DNA of 64,000 nucleotides from Cystobasidiopsis lactophilus (lineage: Eukaryota; Basidiomycota; Agaricostilbomycetes; Agaricostilbales; Chionosphaeraceae), in assembly GCA_001599975.1 (NCBI GenBank), contig BCIO01000001.1, forward strand, positions 5,262,570 to 5,326,569. The letters run 5' to 3'. This document shows, in pieces, positions 32,317 through 43,261 of this stretch. The notes beneath the pieces are model-generated. The model was not told the DNA's origin and did no database searches. It saw only the letters and a list, made by a program, of their open reading frames with translations. A program made the position numbers and the translations under genes. Each line of letters opens with the position of its first letter. The stretch's first letter is position 1.

Positions 32317-32523
32317 GCTAGCTTCAAGTCAAGTGATGGGTGGCAGGTCATTTGAGGAGGGATTTCCAGGTGGTTGCTAAGGAGTGTCCAGGATGAAACA
32401 ATCCGACTCTCGCGGAGTTCTCTCTCGCCTTGTTTGCAATGGGTTGCCTCCCTGCCACCATCTTCATTGAGAGAGATTGAGAGAGAGAACTGCTGGACAG
32501 TAACAACCAAGAGTGGCGCAAGG
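32317..32523. other. Intergenic upstream of the NADPH oxidase gene
   Basis: Probably promoter and leader. It contains purine-rich GAGAGA repeats near 32469-32487. Confidence 0.4.
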
Positions 32524-35494
32524 ATGTTCAAAGCCGTGCGCAAGTCAATGTCAGTTGTCCCCTTCTCCTTATTCCTTGTCAACCATGGCCTTAATGAGGT
32601 TAACAGCTTTGGGCGGGCTCAGTCTGGAATGGACTTTAAAGACGCCGGCAACTTTTACCCTTTGCCAGATGACATTCCCACTGCTCAGCCTTTGCAGCAA
32701 CCCAAGCATCTTCAGCGCAATAAAACCGAGCGCAAGAGGCTTCAAGGCCTCATGAAATCCCGCGGCTCTGTTTTGGCCGTCGAAGGCAGTGTGGGCGCCG
32801 TGCACTTGTCTTGGACGCAGAAGTGGAGCATTTGGATGGTCAACGAAGGCTCAAGGAGGATCTTCTTTGCCACTTTCATCCTCGTCAGTCTTCCTCCCTT
32901 ATACTTTCTGCCTTATACAGTATACTAATTGTGACATTGGCAGCTACACATCTTGATCTTCAGCTTTGGCTTCCTCAACTACCAGCTCAAGGACAACCTC
33001 ACCCAGGCCCGCAAGACGTTCGGCATCACCTACCCCATCGCCCGCTCGGCTGCTTTCACCTTGCACTTTGAAGTGGCTTTCATCTTGCTCCCCATTTGTC
33101 GAAACTTCATCTCCCTGTTGCGGAGGACGCCGTTGAACTCGGTCATTCCCTTTGGTTCGTTGGCCTTTCACCCTTGATTCACTTTGGGAATTGCTAGTAA
33201 AGGAAGACGAAACAGACAAGAACATCACTTTCCACAAGGCGGTTGGCTGGGTGGGTTGTCCTGTTACCTTTCGCCAATGGTGGCTTCATCCTCAGAAGCA
33301 CCCACAGTCCATCGTCACTTTCACCATCATGTGCGTCTGCCCCCTTTCCCTTATCAATTCCTCGGGTTTTGATGTTATAGGACATGACGCACAGACACAT
33401 CGTCGCCCACATGGTCAACTTTGCCCGCTTGGCCATCGAGACCAAGACCGGCGTCGTCGGCTTCATCGGCGCCAACTTCCTCACCGGCCCCGGAGCCACC
33501 GGGTGGGTCATGACCGCCGCCTTAGGAGTGATGGCTTGGTACGCTCGGGAGAAGAAGAGGAGGGCTCGTGGGTATCGCCCCTACCTTAGAAATCGGCGTC
33601 CGCTGAGTTCTTGGGTCCCGCACTTTGCCCACAGACTTTGAGAGGTTTTGGTACTCCCACCACCTCTTCGTCGTCTTCTTCGTCGGCTGGCAATTGGTGC
33701 GTTGCGGCCTACCTCTATCAACCCTTTGCCGGTGTTGATGTTGGTGAGTTTGCGACGCACAGCACGGCATGTTCTGCATGATCAAGCCGGACAACGCTCC
33801 CTTTTGCTCCTTCATGCAAATCGCCGTCTTCTGGAAGTACTGGATCGTCGGCGGCGTCATCTTCACCGCCGAGCGCATCCTGCGAGAAGTCCGATGCCGG
33901 CACCGCACCTACGTCTCCAAAGTCATCCAGCACCCCAACAAGGTGGTCGAGATCCAAATCAAAAAGGAGAAGACTGTCACCAGGGCGGGGCAGTACATCT
34001 TCTTGAATTGCCCGGAGATCAGCTTGTGGCAGTGGCACCCTTTCACTTTGACCTCGGCTCCGTTCGTCTTCTCCCTTCCTCTTATCTCTCTTTACATGCT
34101 GAGATTGTTTTTGATTGGGATGATGCACAGCGAGGAAGACTACATCTCAGTGCACATCCGCATGGTCGGCGACTTCACCACCGCCCTCGGCGAAGCCTTG
34201 GGATGCGACATCAAGGCCCGAGGAACCAAGCCCACCGACTTGAAAGAGGACGACCTGTCGGCCAACAAGAACCAGTCGTACGTCGTCAACCCGCCTTTGA
34301 ACGTCATCTTGCCCCGGATCATGGTCGATGGCCCGTTTGGGAGCGCGAGCGAGGACTTTTACAAATATGTGCGCTCGAACCCCTCCCTCTTTATCATTTG
34401 TCACAGATTTGATTAGTCGGGATGCTCGTGCACAGGAAACTGTCATGTGCGTCCTCCCTTCCACTTTAGCTCTTGCCCTGGGCTAGACGAGAAGGTCCCG
34501 TCACAGGCTATGCGGCGCGGGCATCGGCGTCACTCCCTTCGCTTCTATCCTCAAGTCCATCTGGTACCGCGTCAACTACGCCCGGGAGTCCAAGCCGACC
34601 CGCCTTCAAAAAGTCTAGTCAGTTGTCCTCTCTCACCCTATATGCTTCAGTGTGCTTATATGTGCACAATGGGTGATTACAGCTTTTTTTGGATTTGCAG
34701 AGACTATGACGCGTTCGAGTGGTTCGCCAGCTTGCTCGCTGCCATCGAGGAGCAGGACTTGGAGAATGTTCGTCCCCTTTCGTTCCCTTATGTCTTGCTC
34801 GGACATAAGTCCATGTGGGAGGCCAACAGTTTGTCGAGATCCACACTTGTAAGCCTCGCTGTTTCCCTTGATTGCTCGAAGGGTCAAGTTGATGGAGTGT
34901 TCAATGCTTGCAGACTTGACCGCAAGACTCAAAGACGACGACCTCAGCAACATCTACGTCACTGATGTGTTCGTCTCTTTACTGTCTTGTCCTTGGGAAA
35001 GCTTGGACTGACAGGGGAGGAGGCCGACAGTGGCTCTGAGAAGGACGCTGTCACTCGCTTGCGATCACCGACGCATTGTAAGCCTTGCCCCACCTTTCAG
35101 TTGAGCCCAACTAATGCTTTTGCGGTTGGCTTATAGATGGCAGGCCGAACTGGGACAGGTGAGTGACTAAAGGCCCTCCATCGCTGATGCTCCGCCTCAA
35201 TCACTTGTCACCACAGAATCTTCCAGTCGGTCCGAGACAGTCACCCAGCGACCGATGTCGGCGTCATGTTCTGGTGAGTGCACTCTTTGTTTGAGGACGT
35301 AGCGCCTTCAAGCTCAAGCATCGATCAGCGGCCCTCGCGTTCTCGGCTCCACCTTGCACCAGATGTGCACCAAGTACACCGCGCCCGAAGCGGATGGCAC
35401 CAACTTCATTTGGGTTCGTCCTAGCTTCACATTGATGCGTATATGCAGCGGTATTGAAAACGCGTGATACGAACAGGGCAAGGAGAACTTTTGA
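32524..35494 (+). CDS. noxB: NADPH oxidase, NoxB type (gp91phox/ferric reductase superfamily)
   Basis: About 19 exons give roughly 620-630 residues. The first exon is only 26 bases (MFKAVRKS) and joins [20 protein letters not shown], an N-terminal extension. Six-span core: [33 protein letters not shown], haem His residues in [21 protein letters not shown] and [23 protein letters not shown] site [11 protein letters not shown], then [17 protein letters not shown] sites [58 protein letters not shown]. It ends NFIWGKENF, the usual Nox terminus. There is no EF-hand, so activity should depend on partners such as NoxR and Rac. Fungal Nox enzymes make superoxide for hyphal differentiation and host entry. 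A catalase-like gene follows on the same strand. Confidence 0.9.
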
Positions 35495-35922
35495 CTGGGC
35501 ATTCCCTTGCTGCAGCCTGCTCTCTTCGATTCTTCCTTCCTTGGACATAGCGCGCGCCTTAGGATGCATTAGAGTACCATGACACTGGAAAATGGCATGC
35601 AGGACAGCAGCGAATGCGGTGGCGTCGCGTTCGCCGAAAGTCCGCTCGCATCCGCGGACCGCCACCAAATGAAATCAGACGCGCTTGGCAGCGAGCGACG
35701 GATTTGAGCTTCCTGCCGCCCCTGCTGTCGATTCGAACGCGTCTGAATCTTTGCGGATCTCTTCTGCCCCCCGCCGACGCGAGCTCTGTGGCTGCTCCGG
35801 AGATGGCTCGGCCTTCGATTGCCACTGGCGGGAGAAGGCACCATTGCCTCTGTGTTTGCGACATCCAATCAGCTTTGGCCTAATTGCTCTTGCTTTCGAA
35901 ATCGCCAGCTTGGACTCGAAAA
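35495..35922. other. Intergenic between noxB and the catalase-like gene
   Basis: No exon recognised. It should contain the noxB 3' end and the promoter of the catalase-like gene. Confidence 0.5.
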
Positions 35923-36914
35923 ATGCCGCTCTCCGCTGATAAGCACGAGGTTGAGTTGGGCACTGATCTTGTCAACACCTTGAAGGGAGCCTTTTCGACT
36001 CCTCCTGGCTTTCGTCCTGGTGAGATGTGTCCCCAATAGACAATTGAGATCAGGGCTGATGTTGGTCTGCAGCCCACGCCAAAGGCATCCTGCTTCAAGG
36101 GTCCTGGACGCCCTCGGCCACCGCGAAAGAGCTTTCCATCGCCCCTCACTTTCAGGCCCCCAAACCTGTCTTGGTCCGCTTTTCGAACTCGACTGGCATC
36201 CCTACGATCTCGGATCAAGCACCGGAAGCCTCCCCTCGTGGCATTGCGGTCCGCTTCGACCTTGGCGACAGGAAGCACACCGACATCATCGCCCATTCGA
36301 CCCCCTTCTTCCCTGTGCGCGTCGGCGAGGACTTTAAGAAGCTGCTAGTTGCTATCGGTAGCAGCGGTCCCGGTGTCGCATCCCCAACACCTATAGAGCA
36401 ATTCTTGGGCTCGCATCCCGCAGCTCTGGCTTTCGTCACTGCTCCCAAGCCCACCCCCACCTCATTCGCAAAGGAAGAGTTCTTCGGCATCAACGCTTTT
36501 GGCCTTGTCGGTCCCACCGGCACTACCACCTTTGTACGCTACAAGATCTCGCCTGTGCTCGGCAAGGAAGCCATCTCCGCCGCCGAGCTCGAGGGCAAGT
36601 CGCCCAACTTCTTGAGCGAAGAGATCCAGGAGAGGGTGAAGAGTGGCAAGGTCGAGTTTAAACTCTTGGCTCAAGTGGCGGAAGCGGGTGACGTGCTGGA
36701 CGACGCCACGGTACACTGGCCGGAAGAGCGGAAGGTGGTGGAGCTTGGCGTCTTCGAGCTGACCGCAGTTGTGGAGCATAACCCTGAAGAGCAGAAGCGC
36801 ATTATCTTCGACCCCATCCCTCGAGTCGACGGTGTGGTGCCTTCGAAGGATCCATTGCTGGAAACACGCGCAACCCTGTACTTGATCAGCGGTCGTGAGC
36901 GTCGGGCTGCTTAG
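35923..36914 (+). CDS. Catalase-related peroxidase (small, SrpA-like)
   Basis: Two exons, 35923-36019 and 36073-36914, encode 312 residues. The fold is the catalase core in its minimal form: AHAKGILLQGSWTPSATAKEL, LVRFSNSTGIPTISD (the RFS-G block around the distal Asn side), SPRGIAVRFDL, DIIAHSTPFFPV, then FVRYKISPVLGKEAIS and the C-terminal DPIPRVDGVVPSKDPLLETR with the RxxxY-type proximal segment (TRATLYLISGRERR). The short length (full catalases are about 500 residues) and missing C-terminal flavodoxin-like part fit catalase-related peroxidases, which use H2O2 to oxidise organic substrates. There is no signal peptide or obvious peroxisomal SKL. The direct neighbour is a superoxide-producing NoxB, so a role in handling Nox-derived peroxide is a reasonable inference. 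Confidence 0.82.
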
Positions 36915-37071
36915 GAACCTTTTTACTGGAGTGGGCCACAGGGAATGGTCTATGCAGAACACAATGGAAATAAGATGACATGATTGTGATATCAAGCGCG
37001 AATCACAGAAACAGTAGGCTTGATGATACACTAAAAATTGGGCACACAGTCCGAATAGATGGAGTCAGGCC

Positions 37072-38227
37072 CTATCGTAGTTTCGCTGCCACCGCGGCCA
37101 CCTCTTGATCCAAAGGCAAAATGTTTGGCTGAGGCCCTCGATATTTGATACCCTGGCTCGTATGAATGAGCTTGTGTTTGCGAAGCGACGCAAAAGCGCA
37201 CTTTGGGGTTAAGGAAACTCAAGGAAGTCAAGTAGCCATGGCGAATATTGTCGAACTGGGTGGTGGAGCTGAAGGCTGGAAGGGTCCAATACACATGGCG
37301 CAACCAGCGATGGATGGCAGGGTAGCCACTTCGAATGTCTCGAATGTTGCATTTGAAGTGAAAGTGGTAGATTGGGTCGAATCGAACGATGGTGACATAG
37401 AGCCGGACGTCGGTTTCAGTCAAGGTGGACCCGTGCCAGAAAGGGCCTTCGGTCGCTTTCAAGTGCGCTTCTGCCTTATCGAGGCCTTCAAAAAGAATGT
37501 CCAAGCTGTTATCGTAAGCCTCCTGACTCTGTAATGAGATCCAATATCAGCTCCGGTTCTGATCCGCTTCAGCTGAGAGAGTCTTACTTGTGCAAAGCCC
37601 GTCTTGTAGACCCCGTTATTGATTGAGTGGTAGATCCATTCGTTGTCCTTGTCGATTGCTTGCCGAAGAGCCGCAGGATACAAGTCGACTGTTGTCGTAG
37701 GCAGCAAAGCATCGAAGGCAGAGTTGAACATGCGGATGATCTCGCTGCTTTCGTTGCTGACGATGGTCTCGAGTTTCTTGTCCCAGAGTACAGGCACTGT
37801 GCTTCGCCCATCGTAGTCTGCCTTGGCCAGCTTGTACAGTTCGGGCAAGGTGGTGATCTGGGAATGTAGTGGGTCGGGGCCGATATTTTCGCCAGGCAGT
37901 TCGTCACTCGATGCGGGAAAGTACCATCCAGTTGGCAGCAGGACCGGATGGACGGCGGAGAAAGATACAATGTCCTCCAAGCCCTTGAGCTTCCTTGTGA
38001 TTAGCGTTCGGTGAGCCCAGGCTGTCATAGTCCAGTTAGACTTGGGCGGTTGGACGCTTAAGAAGAGACCCACGACAGCCATATGACACGTAGAGGTGAT
38101 AGCGATTTCGTTCGGGCGGGAACTTGGCGCCGGGTTCAGAGGAGATCGTGTTGCGGAATACAGCATCTGGCCGGACAAAATTGCCCTTCGCATCGGACGG
38201 GACAAAGATTTTAGCAGTATCGGCCAT
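37072..38227 (-). CDS. Omega/Xi-class glutathione transferase (glutathionyl-hydroquinone reductase, ECM4/GTO-like)
   Basis: Exons 38227-38074, 38021-37588, 37528-37202 and 37152-37072. It starts MADTAKIFVPSDAKGNFVRP. The first join (donor GTGGGT) restores the active-site motif YGCPWAHRTLITRKLKGL, with catalytic Cys. Then DELYKLAKADYDGRSTVPVL-type thioredoxin-fold sequence, IVSNESSEIIRMFN (glutathione-binding SNESSEI), and the C-terminal helical domain EWIYHSINNGVYKTGFAQ, YDNSLDILFEGLDKAE, HGSTLTETDVRLYVTIVRFD and HWLRHVYW-like segments. The last exon gives RGPQPNILPLDQEVAAVAAK, equivalent to the conserved VP-G-P-PNIL end. These enzymes reduce glutathionyl-hydroquinones or other glutathione mixed conjugates in the cytosol. 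It is divergently arranged with the UCH gene. Confidence 0.88.
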
Positions 38228-38603
38228 TGTCGCAGGTGGTTGAAGCAGACCAACGATCGATTCGCTTTTTAAAAGGCAGGCTTAGTCTGGCAGCTCAGTC
38301 ATCCGGCGATCTTCAGCCTCCAAAATCAGCATGGTCATCGACAATCAGTCTGGATCCAAGACATGATTCAAGACAGCTAGCCAACAAGCACGAGCAAAGG
38401 CTTTCCAGCCAATTGGCGGACAAAGGACAACCCGAGCGCAACCTGAGTGGCGACGGAGAAAACGGAAGTCCGGCGCCGCGCACGCTTGGACTGGCGTTTC
38501 CCAGGCTGGCTTCCAACAGCGACATTTACGCATTTGAACCGCTGGTCAAGTTGGTAGTCCATCCGTGCGCCCACCGCCGTGGAGACTTGCTACTTTGTGA
38601 CCG
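38228..38603. other. Divergent intergenic region
   Basis: It is the shared upstream region of the glutathione transferase (minus) and the UCH gene (plus). No other feature is recognised. Confidence 0.5.
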
Positions 38604-39684
38604 ATGGCCCAGCCCGAAATGTCTGAAATCGCGCCAGAGTGGCTTTGCATCCCGCTTGAAGCCAATGGTCAGCCAACTCGCTGGCGTCCTTTCCGTGGCT
38701 CATTTCCGCTTTGCTAGACCGGCTGTTTAACGAATGGGGCACCAAATTGGGCGTCGACGATGCTCGAATGAAATGGACCGACGTTTGGAGCTTGGATGAT
38801 TTGTCCTTCGTGCCTCGGCCCGTCTTCAGTGTCGTGATGGCCTACGAGCCGCTGCCTCGCTTACTGACCGCCGATTTCGTGACGCAAGAGATAGAGGCCT
38901 GCAAACCGAACGCGGCCGATTTGGAAGGCGCTTGGCATTGTCGGCAAGACGTCGACCACATTTGCGGGACCATGGCCTTGCTACATACATGGGCCAACAT
39001 TCCGAGCGCATCTTTCAAGGAAGGCAGCCCTTTGGCCATGTTTTACAAGGACACCCAAAGTGAGCTCGTCGGTCCTGTTCTTACGCGCAAGCTTCTCACA
39101 CTGCGTGTGACACGACAGACGATGACTATATCCAGAGGTCGGCCAAGCTATGCGAGAACGCCAATATTGGCGCTGTGCATCGGGAGCTAGCCTCTCAAGG
39201 CGACTCCAAGGTGCCGGGCTTGGATGTGCGTTCTCCCATATCCTCCCTTTTCGTCGGTCCCTTATATTTCGAATGCCGTCCATAGGACGAAGTGCCGGTT
39301 CACTATGTCGCGTTTTTGCCTCACAAGGGGCGCGTCTTTGAATTTGTATGTGTCATTTTTCATTCGAATGGTCCTGGATCAGTCTCCTCTCATTTTCAGC
39401 GGAGGGCGTCTTGTTGTATCTCATTGAAAGGTCTCGAGACATAAGGATGAAACTGACCTTGACTCTCATTTCGTACAGAACGGTGCTAAACCATGGCCTC
39501 TTGATCGCGGTGAATTGGGCTCTGATTTCTTTGAAGTCAGTGTCTCTGCTTGCATCCTTGGATATACTTTGAGCAATCAAGGCCTGCAGACTACTGTCGA
39601 CTTCATCAAGCGGTCCATCGCCCCCAATTGCGTCAACTCGTCCCTCTCGCTCGTCGCCTTGGTGCAGGTTGCCGAAGAAGCGTA
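38604..39684 (+). CDS. Ubiquitin C-terminal hydrolase family 1 (UCH), with an unusual catalytic-site change
   Basis: It starts MAQPEMSEIAPEWLCIPLEA. Spliced blocks: DRLFNEWGTKLGVDDARMKW, TDVWSLDDLSFVPRPVFSVV, the active site CRQDVDHICGTMALLHTWAN (oxyanion Gln six residues before the nucleophilic Cys), the crossover-loop segment SAKLCENANIGAVHRELASQ, VHYVAFLPHKGRVFEF (catalytic His), and a final part TTVDFIKRSIAPNC... LVALVQVAEEA. In the family the His is followed by a catalytic Asp in an ELDG motif; here the splice of GAATTT to AACGGT gives EFNG, so Asp is replaced by Asn if the model is right. UCH enzymes trim small adducts from ubiquitin C-termini. The stop is at 39682-39684. Confidence 0.8.
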
Positions 39685-40176
39685 ATGGGAGGGCTGCGCT
39701 GAAGTCTCTCAGGCTCCAAAATGTGCACTTGCTCGCCGTGATGCACGTCCACAAAGAGATGAGCTCCGGTGGCGTTGGCCTTTTGCTTTGGCAAATGGTG
39801 CCAATGCGTTCAAGAGACTTCAGCCGAAGAGGGGTTGTGCGTGAGCAAACCAGATAGCATTGAAGCCCTGGGGAACAGGTTTGAAAGCACCGGCAGCAGT
39901 TGCGGATACCTATTGCTCGCCAGCCCGATTTGGAGACACGTAGCGAGCTTGGACCCAAACGACGAAGACTTTGCTTTCTGTAGTCGCGTTACTTCAATTA
40001 TTATGGGGTTCGAACTCGAAACGAAATTACAACAAAATGAAAAGGGGCTCATCGAAGGATTTTTTCCCACGCCGTTCCGTAATTTCCGCAATTCCGCACT
40101 GGGCCAACAGGGCAGGCCCGGCGGAAGCAGACAGAGTCAAACGATGATGCACTTGTTAACACATTTCAAAAAACTA
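39685..40176. other. Intergenic
   Basis: It lies between the UCH stop and the start of the duplicated universal-stress-protein sequence. Open frames are short and without domains. Confidence 0.45.
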
Positions 40177-41015
40177 GGTCGGCAATGGACTTGCGATTTT
40201 TGCTCTATCTTCGTAATCTTCTTCTGCGACCATGACCTGTGATGGTTCTAGACTGGTCAATAGATGTTCTTGCCAAACGGCACAAGAAGAAAACGCACAG
40301 GGACGGACGGTATTTGAACCAAGTCGTAGAACACGGAGCCGAGCAGCATGCCCATGATCTTGTTCAAGCCCCAGGAGCCGATGATGGCCAGCGTGTACTC
40401 GACGGTGTCAATCATCTCCACTATCATGTGCTTAGCGTTTGGGGGTTGTATTCTGTGCGGACCGTTTGCCGTCGGAGATGGTAATGATGCAGCGGTTCGT
40501 GTCGAACACCGGTCGTGCCTGGACCAAAGGCAGCTCTTCCTTCCGCACACGAGACTTGGCTGTTGCTCGACCGCCTTCTGCGCCTGGGGAGGTCACGGCT
40601 GCTGCTGGAGGTGGCGGCTGGGCCGGTGGAGCGGTGGGATCTTGGGGGACGAAAAAGACGGGAGCTTCGGTCTCGAGCATGTTCGGGTGGGCGTCCTCCA
40701 CGTGAGACATCGAGCTTTGCTGCTTCAAGATGTTGATGGTTCGCCGGTCGCCCATGTTGGCCTTCGTGTTTCATAAGCTGGGGTACATGTAAGTCGGGCT
40801 TCGAGGTAGCTGCCTACCGAAGTATCGCGAAGCAAATGATACTCTGCCGGGTCCAGAGATTCACCCTACTTGTCTGCGTGTCACGGAGCGGAATTAACTG
40901 GCGAACAAGGCAGCTAAAGTAAGGGAGCGAAGCGCACCATCTGAGCCTCCTTCCTCCTCCGCCTCCCCATCAAATGCATTGGCCGGGTCGGGCATACCAT
41001 CGTGCTTGATATCAA
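40177..41015 (-). pseudogene. Broken partial copy of the universal stress protein gene
   Basis: Compared with the intact gene at 43262-45093, this block repeats the NMLETEAPVFFVPQDPT linker, the RVRKEELPLVQARPVF strand, and the KHMIVEMIDTVEYTLAIIG and LNKIMGMLLGS parts, plus intron sequence. It lacks the region from DCDMAAEKSRRTRNYLVASD through the exon ending in KRTRLC, i.e. most of the nucleotide-binding domain. It also has an in-frame TAG where the intact gene reads TGG in ARTDEWGE, and a one-base deletion in MVARRR. Intron sequence is retained, so it arose by DNA duplication, not from RNA. The left edge of similarity is at about 40177; on the right it fades near 41015. Confidence 0.85.
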
Positions 41016-41775
41016 GAACCATTCGGTCGCCATTCTGAGCTAACCTGAGGCAAGCGCCGGTCACCGAGCCTGCCAGATGCCAAGATCGCTTTGAAGCTCT
41101 TGCAGGCGCAATTGCTAGCTCCAGCCAGCTTGTCTGAAGAGGCCAATCAATCAGCAGCAATCCATCCAGCATTGAAATCATGAGCAGCAGGTTCAAAGGC
41201 ACCAGCGGCAGTCGTGGATGCTCGCCAACCCGCGCTCGAGCGGAAGGCATGCGGGTTGGAGCCGAACGGCGATTCAGTGGTGCCCTCCTTACTTTCTGCC
41301 TTTCTGTCGAATTGCTGCTTCGATCACTGTCTGGTTGCTGCTGCACGGTCGGAGCCATCCATGTTCTGGTCCTCGCGCGGGCCGCTGGCGCTCTTTTGTA
41401 ATGGGGGCTTGGCTGTTACGATACCTGTTGCCTGTTGCCTCTTGCCTCTAGCTCGAGTTGAAGAGTCAAGAAATGGTGTACTGGTTGATGAAAGTCAACC
41501 AGTCCAACTCAAAGAAAAGAAACGCATTCGAGGCCCTTGCCTGGTTGACGAGCAATCCCCTTCAGGCGTTCGCTTTGGGCTTACAAGTTTCATACCCTGT
41601 GTACATGTTTCGAACCAGATAACAGACCTATTCGAGAGGCTTCTCAAGTCCCCAAAACGACGCCCTAGTACGGTCGTTCCAAATCGTCCAACTCCTCTTT
41701 CAGTCGTCCAGGCAGCTCTTGCTCCCATTTAACGAGTCTTGTTAGCTTCTCCCAACATACGGCTGCCTTTTGGTC
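41016..41775. other. Intergenic
   Basis: Frames on both strands were read (for example 41214-41732 plus, 40894-41358 minus). No domain is seen. The min-strand frame merges into the broken copy but has no similarity to the first exon of the intact gene. Confidence 0.4.
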
Positions 41776-43122
41776 ATGTACCGTTATCTCCCCCAGCATC
41801 CTCCAACCACTTCCAACAATGAAATGCGCCCTCTCGCGCAAGCGCTCCCTGTCACTGTCGCTGACGAAGAGAGGGCGATCCGTGAGATGCTCTCGGCCTT
41901 GGTTGACGTCGAATATCGCTTTCATTCGGCTGCAGACACCACTCTAGGTACAGTTCTTTTTGGCGATTTCGCGGCTCTCTCGATTTGTGACAACCACAAC
42001 GACGCAGTGACATTGCCTTTGGTTTACAGTTTGAGAGGCGTAGGTTTTGTTCTTAGCATTGGAGGGGATCTGACAGCTATCTTCCCAGCAATTGGAGTGC
42101 GTCAAGCGGTCTGCTTTCAGCCTAGCTGCTGCAAAGAACGGATCGCCAGCGGACCTGCAAAAGAGACAGAGCGAGCTCGTGGAGCACCTTCGCGAAGCCA
42201 AAGGCACTGCCAATTCTGTAGGAATCAAGCTCTTTGCATGGTGCTTTTCACCTAACGCAGACTCAGCTCAAGGATGCGATTGCTGCGCGCCGACTCGTTC
42301 CTCTTTCGATCTTAACTCCCGTGAGTTGTCGCTGGACGTGACAATCGCAATCTTTTACTAACTTAAAACGAAGATGGCGTATGTCGTCAATGAGACGCAC
42401 ACCTTGGCGGGAATGACAATGACTCCGGCACAAATCGAGACCGCGAGCACTTGCATTATCAGCATGGCTACCACGGTGCACTTCTACATCACCCCCATAC
42501 AGGCGCGAACGGACGTCAGATACCGCACTGCTTTCCAGAGGGCCGTACGACAGCACCTCGGCCTTTCGGCTGCTCAGAACCAGCCCATTATCTCGCAGAC
42601 TATTGAAAGGCTGTGCGATGTGAGTCAATCAAATGCGTATATCATCAGCTTGATGAAACCGGCCCCCACAACTAGACTACGGACGGGTTGCTCAACCGCG
42701 ACCATGCGCGTAGCGGCAACCCGCTGCAACAAGCAGAAGGCCACGTACATCGTGCGGAGTTTATAGCAGTCTTCTGCCCTGTCAGTTTTGTGCCTATTCC
42801 GTCGACGTTGGTTAACGGGCTTGTCTGCGCACAGATTGTGCACTGGTTGGAGCTGTGCTGCCGAAATGACCGGGAAGAGCAAGACTACTTCAAAGTCCTT
42901 GGCTACGCTCGCGCTGTATGTCGCTGTCTTTTCATTTGCCACCCATTTAATACGAAGGCGTGTTAGATTGCCTGTGCGCACATGGAGTTTTCGCGGATTT
43001 CTTTTTTCGTCAAGCCCAGGGACCGCACTCAAAACATCAGGCTCAACTTGGACAGCAGTAAACTGCTCTTGGAAGCTTTCTTAGCCACATTGCGGGACCT
43101 GTTAGTCGCAGCTGTTCCGTGA
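41776..43122 (+). CDS. Hypothetical multi-exon protein
   Basis: Exon-like blocks follow each other on the plus strand with plausible GT-AG sites: MYRYLPQHPPTTSNNEMRPL with a helical segment VADEERAIREMLSALVDVEY, then VKRSAFSLAAAKNGSPADLQ, TQLKDAIAARRLVPLSILTP, a long exon near 42375-42620 with NETHTLAGMTMTPAQIETAS and FQRAVRQHLGLSAAQNQPII, then TTDGLLNRDHARSGNPLQQ, IVHWLELCCRNDREEQDYFK and a last exon with ACAHMEFSRISFFVKPRDRT ending LRDLLVAAVP. The first junction (about 41945-42090) is unsettled in phase. There is no signal peptide, membrane span or known motif. The protein looks helical. It is flanked by the broken and intact universal stress protein copies. Confidence 0.5.
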
Positions 43123-43261
43123 CTCTGTTTGCCCTTCTAGGCCTGTAGATTCAAACTGCCTCTCAACGTTAATCTGTTGGCCTCTCTCCAGCCGTCCTCG
43201 TGTGAATACTTGATGCGCCCATTCTTTTACATGTCAAAAGGTCCGCGCCAGTGCCTGCCCA

